64,000 nucleotides of DNA from UBA4744 sp963717135 (GTDB lineage: Bacteria; Actinomycetota; Acidimicrobiia; Spongiisociales; UBA4744): assembly GCA_963717135.1 (NCBI GenBank), contig CAVQVN010000004.1:62001-126000 (forward strand), in the 5' to 3' direction. Numbering within the stretch: position 1 is the stretch's first letter; each line of letters opens with the position of its first letter. The notes beneath the pieces are model-generated. The model was given only the letters and a program-made list of their open reading frames with translations. It searched no databases and was not told where the DNA came from. Made by a program: the position numbers and the translations under genes. Below are positions 1 to 8,131 of this stretch, piece by piece.

Positions 1-1299
1 ATCACCACCCGCATATGCGGCGTGTGCCCCGAAGCCCACCACATGGCCAGCGCCAAGGCGGCCGACGCGGTCTACCACGTCGACCCACCCGAGACTGCCA
101 AGAAGCTGCGCCGCCTGCTCTACAACACCTTCTATGTCGCCGATCACGCCGTGCACTTCTACGTCCTGGCCGGAGCCGATTTTGTGGTGGGACCGACCGC
201 CCCGGCCGCCGAGCGCAACATCTTCGGACTGATCCGCAAGGTGGGTGCCGAGACAGGCTTGAAGGTCGTGGGGGCCCGCAAACGTGCCCAGGAGCTCATC
301 CAAATGCTGGGCGGCAAGTCCATTCACCAGGTGACCTCGATTCCCGGTGGGGTTACCCGGGGTCTATCCGAGGAGGAGCGCAAGACGGCCGAGGAGATCA
401 CGGGAGAGTTGGTTGAGTTCGGCAAGTTCACCATCAAGATCTTCGAAGACGTGGTCCTCGCCAATCCTGCCTACGTCGACTTGATCACCGGAGACACCTA
501 CCGGCATGAGACCCATTACATGGGGCTCGTGGATGAGAACAATCATCCCGATTTCTACGACGGAGATATCCGCGTCGTCGACACCAAAGGTGTCCAGATC
601 GCCCGATTCAAGCCCCACGAGTACCTGGAACACATCGAGGAGCGGGTCGAACCGTGGACCTACTTGAAGGTTCCTTACTTGAAGGCGAAGGGATGGAACG
701 GCCTGATCGACGGCCAGGACAACGGGGTATATCGAGCCGCACCACTGGCGAGACTAAACGTGGCCGACGGCATGTCCACGCCCCTTGCTCAGGAGCAATA
801 CGAACGCATGATGGACACCCTGGGAGGCAAGCCGGTGCACTTCACGCTGGCCTATCACTGGGCTCGAGTCATCGAATTGCTCAACGCCGCGGAGATGGCA
901 CACGCTCTGGCCAAGGACCCGGAGATCACCGACCCCAACTTCAGAGTTCTTCCGACCGAAACACCGGATGAAGGAGTCGGAGTGGTAGAAGCGCCGCGGG
1001 GCATCCTCTTCCACCACTACAAGACCGACGAACGAGGAATCCTGACCGGTGTCAACCTCATCGTGGGCACAACCAACAACTACGCGGCAATCAATCTCTC
1101 CATCAAGAAGGCAGCCAAAGACCTCATCGAAAAAACCAAAGACGTCTCCGACGGTGTGCTCAACATGATCGAGATGGCGTTCCGTGCCTACGACCCGTGT
1201 TTTGGCTGTGCCACCCACAGCCTGCCCGGCCAGATGCCCCTGGAAGTAGCCGTCTATGACGCAGCAGGAGAACTGATCGCCCATCGGTTGAGGGAATGA
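1..1299 (+). CDS. [NiFe] hydrogenase large subunit, group 3-like (5'-truncated by window edge)
   Basis: Catalytic subunit of a [NiFe] hydrogenase, which oxidises or produces H2 at a Ni-Fe(CN)2CO centre. The reading frame is open from base 1, so the true start and roughly the first 50-60 residues lie outside the window. Both metal-binding motifs are visible: the N-terminal one (RICGVCPEAHH, at the very edge) and the C-terminal DPCFGCATH. The second is followed by about 25 residues of the kind removed by a maturation endopeptidase. The run GVGVVEAPRG followed by FHHYKTDERG is typical of cytoplasmic group 3 enzymes (MvhA/HoxH-like); I cannot decide the subgroup without the partner subunits. The protease gene overlaps its stop by 4 nt (ATGA). 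Confidence 0.93.
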   Translation: MTTRICGVCPEAHHMASAKAADAVYHVDPPETAKKLRRLLYNTFYVADHAVHFYVLAGADFVVGPTAPAAERNIFGLIRKVGAETGLKVVGARKRAQELIQMLGGKSIHQVTSIPGGVTRGLSEEERKTAEEITGELVEFGKFTIKIFEDVVLANPAYVDLITGDTYRHETHYMGLVDENNHPDFYDGDIRVVDTKGVQIARFKPHEYLEHIEERVEPWTYLKVPYLKAKGWNGLIDGQDNGVYRAAPLARLNVADGMSTPLAQEQYERMMDTLGGKPVHFTLAYHWARVIELLNAAEMAHALAKDPEITDPNFRVLPTETPDEGVGVVEAPRGILFHHYKTDERGILTGVNLIVGTTNNYAAINLSIKKAAKDLIEKTKDVSDGVLNMIEMAFRAYDPCFGCATHSLPGQMPLEVAVYDAAGELIAHRLRE

Positions 1300-1910
1300 G
1301 TGCGGTGCGTACCCTCGTGCTCGGTCTCGGTAACGAGATCCTCTCCGACGACGGGGTCGGAATCCAGGCGGCCCGCCGCGTAAGAGAACTGGCCGGCGAC
1401 CGCGTCAACGTTGCCGAAGCCTGCGTGGCCACGATCGATCTTCTATGGCTGATGAGCGGTTACGACCGTGTGGTGATCATCGACTCGTTCCTCTCTCCGG
1501 ACCTACCCCCCGGCACTGCGGTGCGGGTCGTCCCAGACGATCTGCCGGAAGGTTTCGGGTACCGGTCGTTCCACAGTTTGACCTTCCGCGAAATCGTTGA
1601 CATCGGCAACTGGCTGGGCCTCCCGTTTCCCGGCCATATCACGATCCACGGCCTGTCCGTGAGCGATACGTCGACTTTTGGGCAGACTTTTTCGCCGGAA
1701 GTTGCCGAGGTGTGGGAGGAATGGGCAGAAAACATCCTTGATCAGGAGTTCGGTCTCGAGCGGACCCGGGCATTGCTCCCTCAAACGGACAGCTCACCGG
1801 CGACGTTTGGTGGTCGCCGACCGTTATCCGTGTCCGGGTCCGCTCGATTGTCCGACAACAAGCCTTCTACGGGATCCAGAGCCAGGCTCGGTAGAGCCGG
1901 AAGCCCCTAG
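1296..1910 (+). CDS. Hydrogenase maturation endopeptidase (peptidase M52, HyaD/HoxW-like)
   Basis: Nickel-dependent protease that trims the C-terminal extension of the large subunit after Ni insertion. The N-terminal motif GLGNEILSDDGVG with its conserved acidic residue, the VVIIDSF strand and the FHSLTFREIV segment carry the expected metal ligands (Glu/Asp/His of the HybD family). It overlaps the hydrogenase gene by ATGA, so it is translationally coupled to its likely substrate. At 204 aa it is longer than usual (about 150-165): the last 45-50 residues are low-complexity and rich in Ser, Arg and Pro, without an obvious role. They may be real or may reflect a decayed stop. Confidence 0.9.
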   Translation: MSAVRTLVLGLGNEILSDDGVGIQAARRVRELAGDRVNVAEACVATIDLLWLMSGYDRVVIIDSFLSPDLPPGTAVRVVPDDLPEGFGYRSFHSLTFREIVDIGNWLGLPFPGHITIHGLSVSDTSTFGQTFSPEVAEVWEEWAENILDQEFGLERTRALLPQTDSSPATFGGRRPLSVSGSARLSDNKPSTGSRARLGRAGSP

Positions 1911-2004
1911 TGCGCCGGGTCCCCAGGTGATAACATAATGATGAAGCCAATCGGCGGCACGACAACCAATCGTGCGATCGTGCGGAGTCGCGAAGGAGTT
2001 TTTG

Positions 2005-2307
2005 ATGCGACAGCGTACGACCGGCGGTTGGTTCTTTCGTCTGACATTCGCTATGCCGATTGCGGCCGTCGTAATGCTCCTGAGCATGCTGGGAATCCTC
2101 GGCATCGCCGACCTTTGCGGCGGCGGCGCCTGGTGCGACACATTGTGGAAGGTATTCCTGTATACCGCGGGCGGACTGCTCGGACTGGCCTTCTTGATCC
2201 GGGTTTCGGTTTTCATAGCCGCGGTGATTGGGGTATTCGTCCTGACGATGCAGCGCACCATGCAGGGTGCCAGCCTGCTGATCAGGGCAGCATTGCGCGG
2301 AATGTAG
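2005..2307 (+). CDS. Small integral membrane protein, unknown function
   Basis: A 100-aa hydrophobic protein with two or three predicted membrane segments (about residues 15-37, 48-66 and 66-82) and a Cys pair in the loop between the first two (LCGGGAWC), which could form an extracytoplasmic disulphide. I chose the ATG at 2005 because AAGGAG lies 8 nt upstream; a GTG at 1972 would add 11 polar residues. No family recognised. It lies between the hydrogenase genes and the TatD-like gene on the same strand. Confidence 0.6.
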   Translation: MRQRTTGGWFFRLTFAMPIAAVVMLLSMLGILGIADLCGGGAWCDTLWKVFLYTAGGLLGLAFLIRVSVFIAAVIGVFVLTMQRTMQGASLLIRAALRGM

Positions 2308-2375
2308 CTCCCGTATTAATCGGGAGGCGGCCGGCGAGCGAAGAGCAGAAGAGCCCGAAGGACGAAAACGCGTCT

Positions 2376-3131
2376 GTTGAGTCTCGGTGGGTCGATTCGC
2401 ATTGCCACTTGCAACTCGTCGGGGAACCACCCGAGACGGTCTTGAGCAGAGCCTCGCAGGTTATCTGGTGGGTGGTGCCGGGAGTTGATGCTAATTCGTC
2501 TCGAGCTGCCGTCGAGCTCGCCGATCGCTTCGGTGGCAGGATTTTGGCTGCGGTGGGTCTTCATCCAGATCATGCGACCCGATGGGCCACCGAGCACCAG
2601 CAGATTACCGAACTCGTTCCGCGGGCGATCGCCGTGGGCGAAACCGGCCTCGACCTCTACAGGAATCTGGCCCCCCGGGACGCCCAGAAAGCAGCTTTCC
2701 GGCGTCTACTGCAGATCGCGGTCGATTTCGACAAACCGGTCATAGTCCACTGTCGCGACGCGTTTCGCGAGGTATACGAAATCATCGAACAAACCGGAAC
2801 CGGTCCGCGAACGATAATGCACTGCTGGTCCGGCGGCCCCCATTGGGTCCATCGCTTCCTCGACTTGGGTGTGACCTTCTCGTTCGCCGCCCGCGCCCTC
2901 GCCGGTACCGACGACACGATCCGACGCGGTGCGGCTCTGATAACCCCGGAGCGGGTAATGGTGGAAACGGATGCCCCCCACCTCTGTCCCCCGGACCAAA
3001 TCGGCGGCACCAACGACCCGGCCAATATCGGATTGGCAGGAGCCGCCCTCGCTCACGTTTGGCAGATGACATGCGCCCAGGTGGCGGCGACGACTACCTC
3101 GACCGCCGAACGGGTCTTTGGTCGCAGCTAA
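2376..3131 (+). CDS. tatD: TatD-family metal-dependent DNase; start codon unresolved
   Basis: TatD hydrolases are two-metal TIM-barrel nucleases (3'-5' exonuclease or DNA repair role). All metal ligands are visible in order: HxH in WVDSHCHLQ, Glu in VGETGLD, His in VIVHCRDA, His in IMHCWSG, Asp in VETDAPHLCPP. The conserved fold begins at the WVDSHCH segment (about 2388), but there is no ATG, GTG or TTG in this frame between 2301 and that motif. The frame stays open far upstream, through the neighbouring membrane gene. The start given is therefore only the limit of recognisable similarity. A TTG at 2378 lies one frame away, so a one-base error or natural frameshift is possible. Function is secure; the 5' end is not. 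Confidence 0.8.
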   Translation, partial: VESRWVDSHCHLQLVGEPPETVLSRASQVIWWVVPGVDANSSRAAVELADRFGGRILAAVGLHPDHATRWATEHQQITELVPRAIAVGETGLDLYRNLAPRDAQKAAFRRLLQIAVDFDKPVIVHCRDAFREVYEIIEQTGTGPRTIMHCWSGGPHWVHRFLDLGVTFSFAARALAGTDDTIRRGAALITPERVMVETDAPHLCPPDQIGGTNDPANIGLAGAALAHVWQMTCAQVAATTTSTAERVFGRS

Positions 3132-3218
3132 GCCGGTTCCATAGCTAACTTCTCGGTCACCCGGGCGCGAAGCGATAGCGTTCTATTAGCCTCCTTTCAC
3201 GATCAAGGAGCAGTCGAA

Positions 3219-3731
3219 ATGCAGATCATCATCGCCACAGACGGCGACCTCAATCCGGAGACAACCGCAGAAATGGCCGGCCGCCTATATGAGGAAGGCG
3301 ACGTTGTCACCGTCGTCACCGTGATCGAGGTTCCCCGAACATTGTTGACCGAGTTGCGGTCTTTCTATCGAACGCCGCCTCCCCAGGTCCAGATAGACGA
3401 GGATCATGAGTACGTCGGACAACCCACCGGCGGCACCCTCTCTCCGCAATGGCCGGGAGACGACGCGATGATTGCTCGTTATGTCGCCGATCAGAAAACC
3501 AAACGCACCAACCCGGTGAAGGGTGCGCTGGAGTCCAAAGGGATCACGCCGGTAGTGGTAGTGGAAGAAAGTGACTCCCCTTCCTCCGCCCTGCTCCGTT
3601 TGGTTGAGAAACTCAATGCTGACCTCCTCATCATCGGCACCCACGGCCGGGGCCGGTTCGAAGGTTTGCTTGGTTCGACCGGAACCAAACTGGCGCGTCT
3701 CGCTCCTTGCTCGGTGATATTGGTCAGGTAG
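3219..3731 (+). CDS. Universal stress protein (UspA family)
   Basis: A 170-aa single-domain Usp. The N-terminal strand MQIIIATDGD has the conserved Asp, and the C-terminal nucleotide-binding motif GTHGRG...GST (around residues 140-154) matches the ATP-binding Gx2Gx9GS pattern. AAGGAG precedes the ATG by 8 nt. It has a longer central loop than minimal Usp proteins (residues about 45-85). Probable role in stress or starvation adaptation; no partner is evident. A heptamer array begins inside its stop codon. Confidence 0.88.
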   Translation: MQIIIATDGDLNPETTAEMAGRLYEEGDVVTVVTVIEVPRTLLTELRSFYRTPPPQVQIDEDHEYVGQPTGGTLSPQWPGDDAMIARYVADQKTKRTNPVKGALESKGITPVVVVEESDSPSSALLRLVEKLNADLLIIGTHGRGRFEGLLGSTGTKLARLAPCSVILVR

Positions 3732-3769
3732 CCAGTAGCCAGTAGCCAGTAGCCAGTAGCCAGTAGCCA
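3728..3769. repeat. Heptanucleotide tandem array, six perfect GTAGCCA units
   Basis: Six exact 7-bp units run head to tail, the first containing the TAG stop of the universal stress protein gene. A looser stretch built from GAAACTG/AACCTGA-like words follows at about 3801-3824. It belongs to the dispersed family of degenerate heptamer arrays described in the findings. Confidence 0.95.
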
Positions 3770-3830
3770 GTGAAGGCATACCTCAGCATTGACTGATTCC
3801 GGAAACTGAAACCGAACCTGAAACCACTCG

Positions 3831-4334
3831 TCAGGCTGAGTCGGCCAGCAGGTAGCGGTGCCAGCTGGGATCGATCGGGAAACCCAGGCCGGAGTACACC
3901 CAATCGTGCCGCCGCGGTATCTCGGGTTTGATCTTCAACTCCATCGAGGTTTCCGAAAGGAGGTGATCGGCCTTGCGGACGTTGCAAGCCCGGCAGGAGG
4001 CGACCACATTCTCCCAGGAGTGCGTGCCGCCTTTCGAACGAGGTATGACGTGGTCCAGGCATTCGGCTGCTCGTCCGCAGTACTGACAGCGATGGCCATC
4101 TCTGGCGAACACGGCCGCCCGAGTCAGGGGCACTCTCCGCAAGTAAGGAACCCGGACAAAACGGCGGAGTTTCACCACCGACGGGACCTGGATGGAAGTG
4201 TGCTCGGCGTGCCAGAACTGGCCGTTCGCCTCAACCACGTCGGCTTTGTTGTTGATGACCAGGACCACTGCCCGTCGCGAGGTCACAACGGAAAGGGGTT
4301 CGAAAGTGGTGTTCAGTACCAGCGCTTTGGCCAG
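3831..4334 (-). CDS. HNH endonuclease-domain protein, probable CTG start
   Basis: A 167-aa protein of the actinobacterial HNH family. The zinc/HNH core is complete: CQYC, LDHVIPRSKGG, N, CRACN (about residues 83-118). The first GTG in frame (4286) would cut off a segment reading LVLNTTFEPLSVV, which is the conserved N terminus of this family. Extending upstream to the in-frame TAA shows no ATG, GTG or TTG, but a CTG at 4332-4334 has GGGAGG 6 nt upstream, giving a protein that begins M(CTG)AKALVLNTT. I adopt that start. Cellular role unknown; such stand-alone proteins are common in Actinobacteria. Confidence 0.82.
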   Translation of the reverse strand: MAKALVLNTTFEPLSVVTSRRAVVLVINNKADVVEANGQFWHAEHTSIQVPSVVKLRRFVRVPYLRRVPLTRAAVFARDGHRCQYCGRAAECLDHVIPRSKGGTHSWENVVASCRACNVRKADHLLSETSMELKIKPEIPRRHDWVYSGLGFPIDPSWHRYLLADSA

Positions 4335-4463
4335 ACCGGGCCTCCCGTCGGATCGGCGGTCAGATTACTAGGAGGCCGGGGGCAATCGCGAGAAACGGAA
4401 TAGGACTGGCCACGCAGCGTGAAGGTCCTTGACACAGGTGGTGGCCATCACGAAACTCGACCT

Positions 4464-4970
4464 ATGCGTGTGATCGGGTATGTACGAGACGCCCCCGGGC
4501 CGGACAGCGGTGACACGGTATTCGTCCAGTCAGAGCGTATCCGACGCTGGGTTGCCCATAATCGATGCCAGTTGGTGGCGGTGTGCCAGGACACGTTGAG
4601 TGGAAGTGCTGCCGATGATCGCGATGGGTACCGGGCTCTCCTGGGGATCATCTCGGCGGGCCATGTCGACTCGGTCTTGATCCCGGATCTGGCGGTGCTT
4701 TCGGCCGACCTGATGGTGCAGGAAATCATGCTGCACGACCTCCGGGTACGCGGAGTCAATGTGATCAGCGCAGACGAGAACGACCTGCCGGCCCTGGCAG
4801 ATCCGGCCACCGATCCGGGCCGACTCTTGATCAGGGATGTTCTGACCAAGCAGCAGGCCTACCGCAACAGGTTCTCGGAGGTGGCCGGCGAGATCATCGA
4901 CACTGATCAGGACGTGATGATCGAACTGATCCCGTATGCGGAGGATTTAGCTCCGGCGCGGGCGTCATGA
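4464..4970 (+). CDS. Serine recombinase (resolvase) N-terminal-like protein, probably non-catalytic
   Basis: The 168-aa sequence follows the resolvase catalytic-domain plan: the start MRVIGYVRD, then a helix with residues LVAVCQDTLSG, DRDGYRALL, VDSVLIPDLAVLS and the strand RVRGVNVISADEN. In active serine recombinases GYVRVS carries the nucleophilic Ser; here the run reads GYVRDAPGPDSG, so the nucleophile appears lost, and there is no C-terminal DNA-binding domain. This points to a domesticated or regulatory derivative rather than a mobile element. I use the ATG at 4464, because an upstream ATG at 4419 would add 15 residues before the conserved strand. It ends 4 nt from the convergent gene. 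Confidence 0.65.
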   Translation: MRVIGYVRDAPGPDSGDTVFVQSERIRRWVAHNRCQLVAVCQDTLSGSAADDRDGYRALLGIISAGHVDSVLIPDLAVLSADLMVQEIMLHDLRVRGVNVISADENDLPALADPATDPGRLLIRDVLTKQQAYRNRFSEVAGEIIDTDQDVMIELIPYAEDLAPARAS

Positions 4971-4974
4971 ATGG

Positions 4975-5649
4975 CTAGCGCAGAGCCGCCCAGACAGCTT
5001 GCGCAAACGCAAACGGATTGCCGGCTGCCACCAAAGCGGCCCCGGTCTTGATCCGCCCATCGGAGGCTTCCAGGTAGACGGTCATCGCCGGGAAGGCCTC
5101 CGAATGCTCGACTGCTCGTAGTCCGGCGGGAGATGCTTGCGGATCGATCAGTTCTTCGACGGCGGCCACAATCGCCTCATGGAGAGCCTGTTCGGAGCGA
5201 CGCGCCCGGCGGATCGCCGTTCGTCCGCCGTCGGCCACCACTGTGACGACGACCCCTTCGACCGTCTCGGAGACCGTTACCACCTCGATCCCGGGTAAAC
5301 CACCTGGTTGGATGGTCGGGCCGGGTTGTTCCAGAACAACCTCAGGTGGGGTTGGGGCCGGCCCGGGGGTGGGCGCCGGCCGCCGTGACTCGGCAGGTGG
5401 CGCCGGAGGCGCCCCGGGGCCCGGCTGCCGCCGGTCGGGGGCGACCCGCGAGCGCAAGCCGTGGGCCTCGAGCAAGCGTTGCACTGCTTCGGCTACTGCT
5501 ATGCGATCGGCGCCACGGGCCAACCCGACCCGGATGCCGAGTGGACCATTCTCGGACCGTTCGACTTCGGTCCGCTCGACCCCCTCGATCGCGGATAGCG
5601 CCCTTTGTAATTCGTCCTTCACCGGGCGCTCCTCTGTCTCTTCCGCCAT
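4975..5649 (-). CDS. Hypothetical protein, two domains joined by a Pro/Ala-rich linker
   Basis: A 224-aa protein not assigned to a family. Residues 1-75 form a compact charged region (a GVERTEVER-like strand and a VAEAVQRLLEAHGL helix). Residues 76-120 are a Pro/Ala/Gly-rich linker, and residues 121-224 are an alpha/beta domain ending in AFAQAVWAAL. No signal peptide or membrane segment. Its start lies 31 nt inside the end of the upstream 79-aa gene on the same strand, so the two are probably co-transcribed. Composition is normal for the window. Confidence 0.6.
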   Translation of the reverse strand: MAEETEERPVKDELQRALSAIEGVERTEVERSENGPLGIRVGLARGADRIAVAEAVQRLLEAHGLRSRVAPDRRQPGPGAPPAPPAESRRPAPTPGPAPTPPEVVLEQPGPTIQPGGLPGIEVVTVSETVEGVVVTVVADGGRTAIRRARRSEQALHEAIVAAVEELIDPQASPAGLRAVEHSEAFPAMTVYLEASDGRIKTGAALVAAGNPFAFAQAVWAALR

Positions 5650-5858
5650 GTGAGGTAGCCGATCAGATCATCTCCTTGCAACGTTGCCGCCTCCGTCCCG
5701 TAGGCAGTCGCAATCCGCCACGCCGCGTAGTCCGGATCCACGCGCGGAACGAAAGGAAAGGTTCGCCACCAACCATCAGACGACAACGCCATAACCGCGC
5801 GTACTGCCTCAAGCCACAGCCCGGGATGTCGCGCGACGGCCCCAAGTGCCCAGCGCAC
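5619..5858 (-). CDS. Conserved short actinobacterial protein (79 aa), unknown function
   Basis: A small basic, Trp-rich protein: an RHPGLWLEAVRA segment, then DGWWRTFPFVP, DPDYAAWRIATAYG and DLIGYLTW. This arrangement resembles a short protein seen widely in Actinobacteria without a known function (from memory, not a search). No membrane segment is convincing. Its 3' end overlaps the next gene by 31 nt, indicating an operon with the Pro-linker protein. Confidence 0.6.
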   Translation of the reverse strand: MRWALGAVARHPGLWLEAVRAVMALSSDGWWRTFPFVPRVDPDYAAWRIATAYGTEAATLQGDDLIGYLTWRKRQRSAR

Positions 5859-5966
5859 GCGCCTCCTCTCGCCCCAACGCTGCCTTGATTATATGGGATA
5901 CCGAGGGAGGGCAAAGACGAGGCTCTGATAGGCTTCTCCCCGAACCCGTTGAGGAGGCCAAACCCC

Positions 5967-6947
5967 TTGAGTGTCCCTACCCCTGCCGCCGATCGCATCC
6001 AATGGTTCTCCGAGCGTTTTGAGGCAATCGCCGCCAATATCGAGCGGGTCATCCAGGGCAAGCGCGACGTGATTGAACTGATCACTATTTGTCTGCTGGC
6101 CCAAGGACATGTTCTGATCGAAGATGTTCCAGGAGTCGGGAAAACTCTGCTGGCCAAATCGCTCGCCCGCTCTATTGATTGCAGCTTCAACCGGGTTCAG
6201 TTCACGCCCGACCTTCTCCCTTCGGACATCACCGGTGTTTCAATTTGGGACAGACAGAAGAGCGATTTCGTGTTCAAACCTGGTGCGATCTTCGCCAATA
6301 TCGTGCTCGGCGATGAGATCAACCGGGCCAGCCCTAAGACCCAGGCGGCGCTCCTCGAAGCGATGGAAGAGCAGCAGGTAACGGTGGACGGCACCACCCG
6401 CCCACTGCAGCCGCCTTTCATGGTCGGCGCCACTCAGAACCCTCTCGAACACGAAGGCACGTATCCCTTGCCTGAATCCCAATTGGATCGCTTCATGATG
6501 AAGCTGGTGGTGGGGTACCCGGTACGAAGCAAGGAACTCGAGATTCTCGAAACCCATGGCATCCGGTCGACCTTCGAGGATCTCAAACCCGTCGTGACCG
6601 GCGAACAGGTCCTGGAAATGGCGGAGATCGCCAATCATGTCCACGTGGCCTCCTCGATCCAGGGTTACATCGTTGATCTGGTCGAGGCCACCAGGCGTCA
6701 CGGCGAGTTGATGCTGGGCGCTTCCCCTCGTGCGGCGTTGCACCTGCAACGGGTAGCCCGGGTTCGGGCGGCGATCGACGGTCGCGAATACGTCACCCCG
6801 GATGACATCAAGGCGGTAGCCGGCACTGTGCTCGAACACCGAATGGCCATGCGCCCCGAAGCACAAATGCGAGGCACTGCGATCAGCGATGTCCTCGATT
6901 CGGTGCTCCACCACCTGCGCGTGCCGGGGACCAGGACAGCCGGCTGA
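5967..6947 (+). CDS. MoxR-family AAA+ ATPase
   Basis: A chaperone-like AAA+ ATPase of about 326 aa. Walker A is DVPGVGKT (about residues 53-60), Walker B is LGDEINRASP, and the sensor region GATQNPLEHEGTYPLPE is typical of MoxR. A TTG at 5949 opens the frame, but GAGGAGG at 5951-5957 lies inside that reading, so the TTG at 5967, 9 nt after it, is the more likely start. It is the first gene of a moxR-DUF58-transglutaminase operon: its TGA overlaps the next ATG (TGATG). MoxR proteins are thought to assist assembly of metal-binding or cell-envelope complexes. Confidence 0.92.
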   Translation: MSVPTPAADRIQWFSERFEAIAANIERVIQGKRDVIELITICLLAQGHVLIEDVPGVGKTLLAKSLARSIDCSFNRVQFTPDLLPSDITGVSIWDRQKSDFVFKPGAIFANIVLGDEINRASPKTQAALLEAMEEQQVTVDGTTRPLQPPFMVGATQNPLEHEGTYPLPESQLDRFMMKLVVGYPVRSKELEILETHGIRSTFEDLKPVVTGEQVLEMAEIANHVHVASSIQGYIVDLVEATRRHGELMLGASPRAALHLQRVARVRAAIDGREYVTPDDIKAVAGTVLEHRMAMRPEAQMRGTAISDVLDSVLHHLRVPGTRTAG

Positions 6948-8131
6948 TGCTTACGGACAGAGGCTGGGCGGCACTCGGAGCCAGCCTCGCCCTGTTCGTG
7001 CTGTGGATTGCCCTCGGTGAGCCCGAGTTGCTGAGCATCGGCTTGCTTCTGGCGGTAGCCACCACTGTGGCATTCGTGTTTGTTCGCCGATCCAACCCAT
7101 CGGTGGCGGTGACCCGCCGCCTCTCTCCCAACCTGGTCCATGAGGGTGAGCAGACCGTCGTTGAAGCTTCGCTCTCCAACACGGGACCGCGGCGCATCCG
7201 GAACCTGATCGTCGAGGACGAAGTAGCCGGTCTTGGTTCGGCCCGATTTGCTGCTTCCCGACTGGCACCGGAGGAGACGGCCACCGCGACCTATCAGATA
7301 CTCTGCAAACCGCGCGGGATCTACGACGTCGGCCCTATCCGGGTTTCGGTGACTGATCCTCTTCGCCTGGCAGATCGCAGCCAACTGGTCGGCAAGCCCG
7401 ATCGCTTGATCGTCTACCCGTTCGTTGAGCAGCTATCTGGTTTGCCCGTCCTGCGCGGGTTGGATCCATCCATGTATGCCTCTCAGCCCGAATTCAGCCA
7501 TCGCGGTGGAGAGGATTTCTATACCTTGCGCGAGTACCAGACGGGCGATGATCTGCGGCGGGTCCACTGGCCTTCTACCGCCAAACGAGATGAGTTGATG
7601 ATTCGTCAGCTGGAGACTCCGTGGCAGTCGCGCGCGCTGATCTTCTTTGATGCCCGCGGTTCGAGCTACGACGGCGTCGACGCCTTCGAGAAGGCCGTGA
7701 GTGGCGCCGCTTCGGTCGTGCGGCATCTGCTCACTTCCGGGTTCGATGCCGATCTGTGGACCGGCGGAGCGCCCATCAGCAGCGCCGATCCCGACTCCTA
7801 TGCGAAATCCATGGAAGCGCTGGCCGGCGTCAAACCGACGGACGGGCTTGACCTGCGGGCCGCCGCCCTCCGGTTGCAGCGGGGCGGGCGAGGCGGCGCG
7901 TTGGTGATGGTGACCGGCATCCCCGATGGTGAACTGCTGGCGGTCGGCCAACTCCTCACCCGCAACTTCGCCTCGACGGTGCTCATGTCGGTCTCGCAAC
8001 GAGCCTCGACCACCCTGGCCAGTTTCCAGCGCGGTGGCACGCTCACTATGTCGATCACGCCGGAGGGAAGCTGGGCCGGAGCCTGGCTCAACACAACGAG
8101 GGCGCCATGGCCTACCGTTTCAGCTGGTTAG
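6947..8131 (+). CDS. DUF58 membrane-anchored protein
   Basis: A 394-aa DUF58 protein, the usual partner of MoxR. Two N-terminal membrane segments (about residues 9-24 and 28-46) are followed by a beta-rich domain and then the family signature REYQTGDDLRRVHW (about 195-208). A vWA-like region with IFFDARGSS completes it. It starts within the MoxR stop codon and its end overlaps the transglutaminase gene by 25 nt, so the three proteins are made together and probably work in one envelope-associated complex. Exact biochemical role unknown for the family. Confidence 0.92.
   Translation: MLTDRGWAALGASLALFVLWIALGEPELLSIGLLLAVATTVAFVFVRRSNPSVAVTRRLSPNLVHEGEQTVVEASLSNTGPRRIRNLIVEDEVAGLGSARFAASRLAPEETATATYQILCKPRGIYDVGPIRVSVTDPLRLADRSQLVGKPDRLIVYPFVEQLSGLPVLRGLDPSMYASQPEFSHRGGEDFYTLREYQTGDDLRRVHWPSTAKRDELMIRQLETPWQSRALIFFDARGSSYDGVDAFEKAVSGAASVVRHLLTSGFDADLWTGGAPISSADPDSYAKSMEALAGVKPTDGLDLRAAALRLQRGGRGGALVMVTGIPDGELLAVGQLLTRNFASTVLMSVSQRASTTLASFQRGGTLTMSITPEGSWAGAWLNTTRAPWPTVSAG

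Noticed and set aside
1938..3131. A single 397-codon open frame covering the membrane gene and TatD
   Set aside because: Only the TatD part (from about 2376) resembles a protein; the upstream part overlaps a well-supported gene in another frame.
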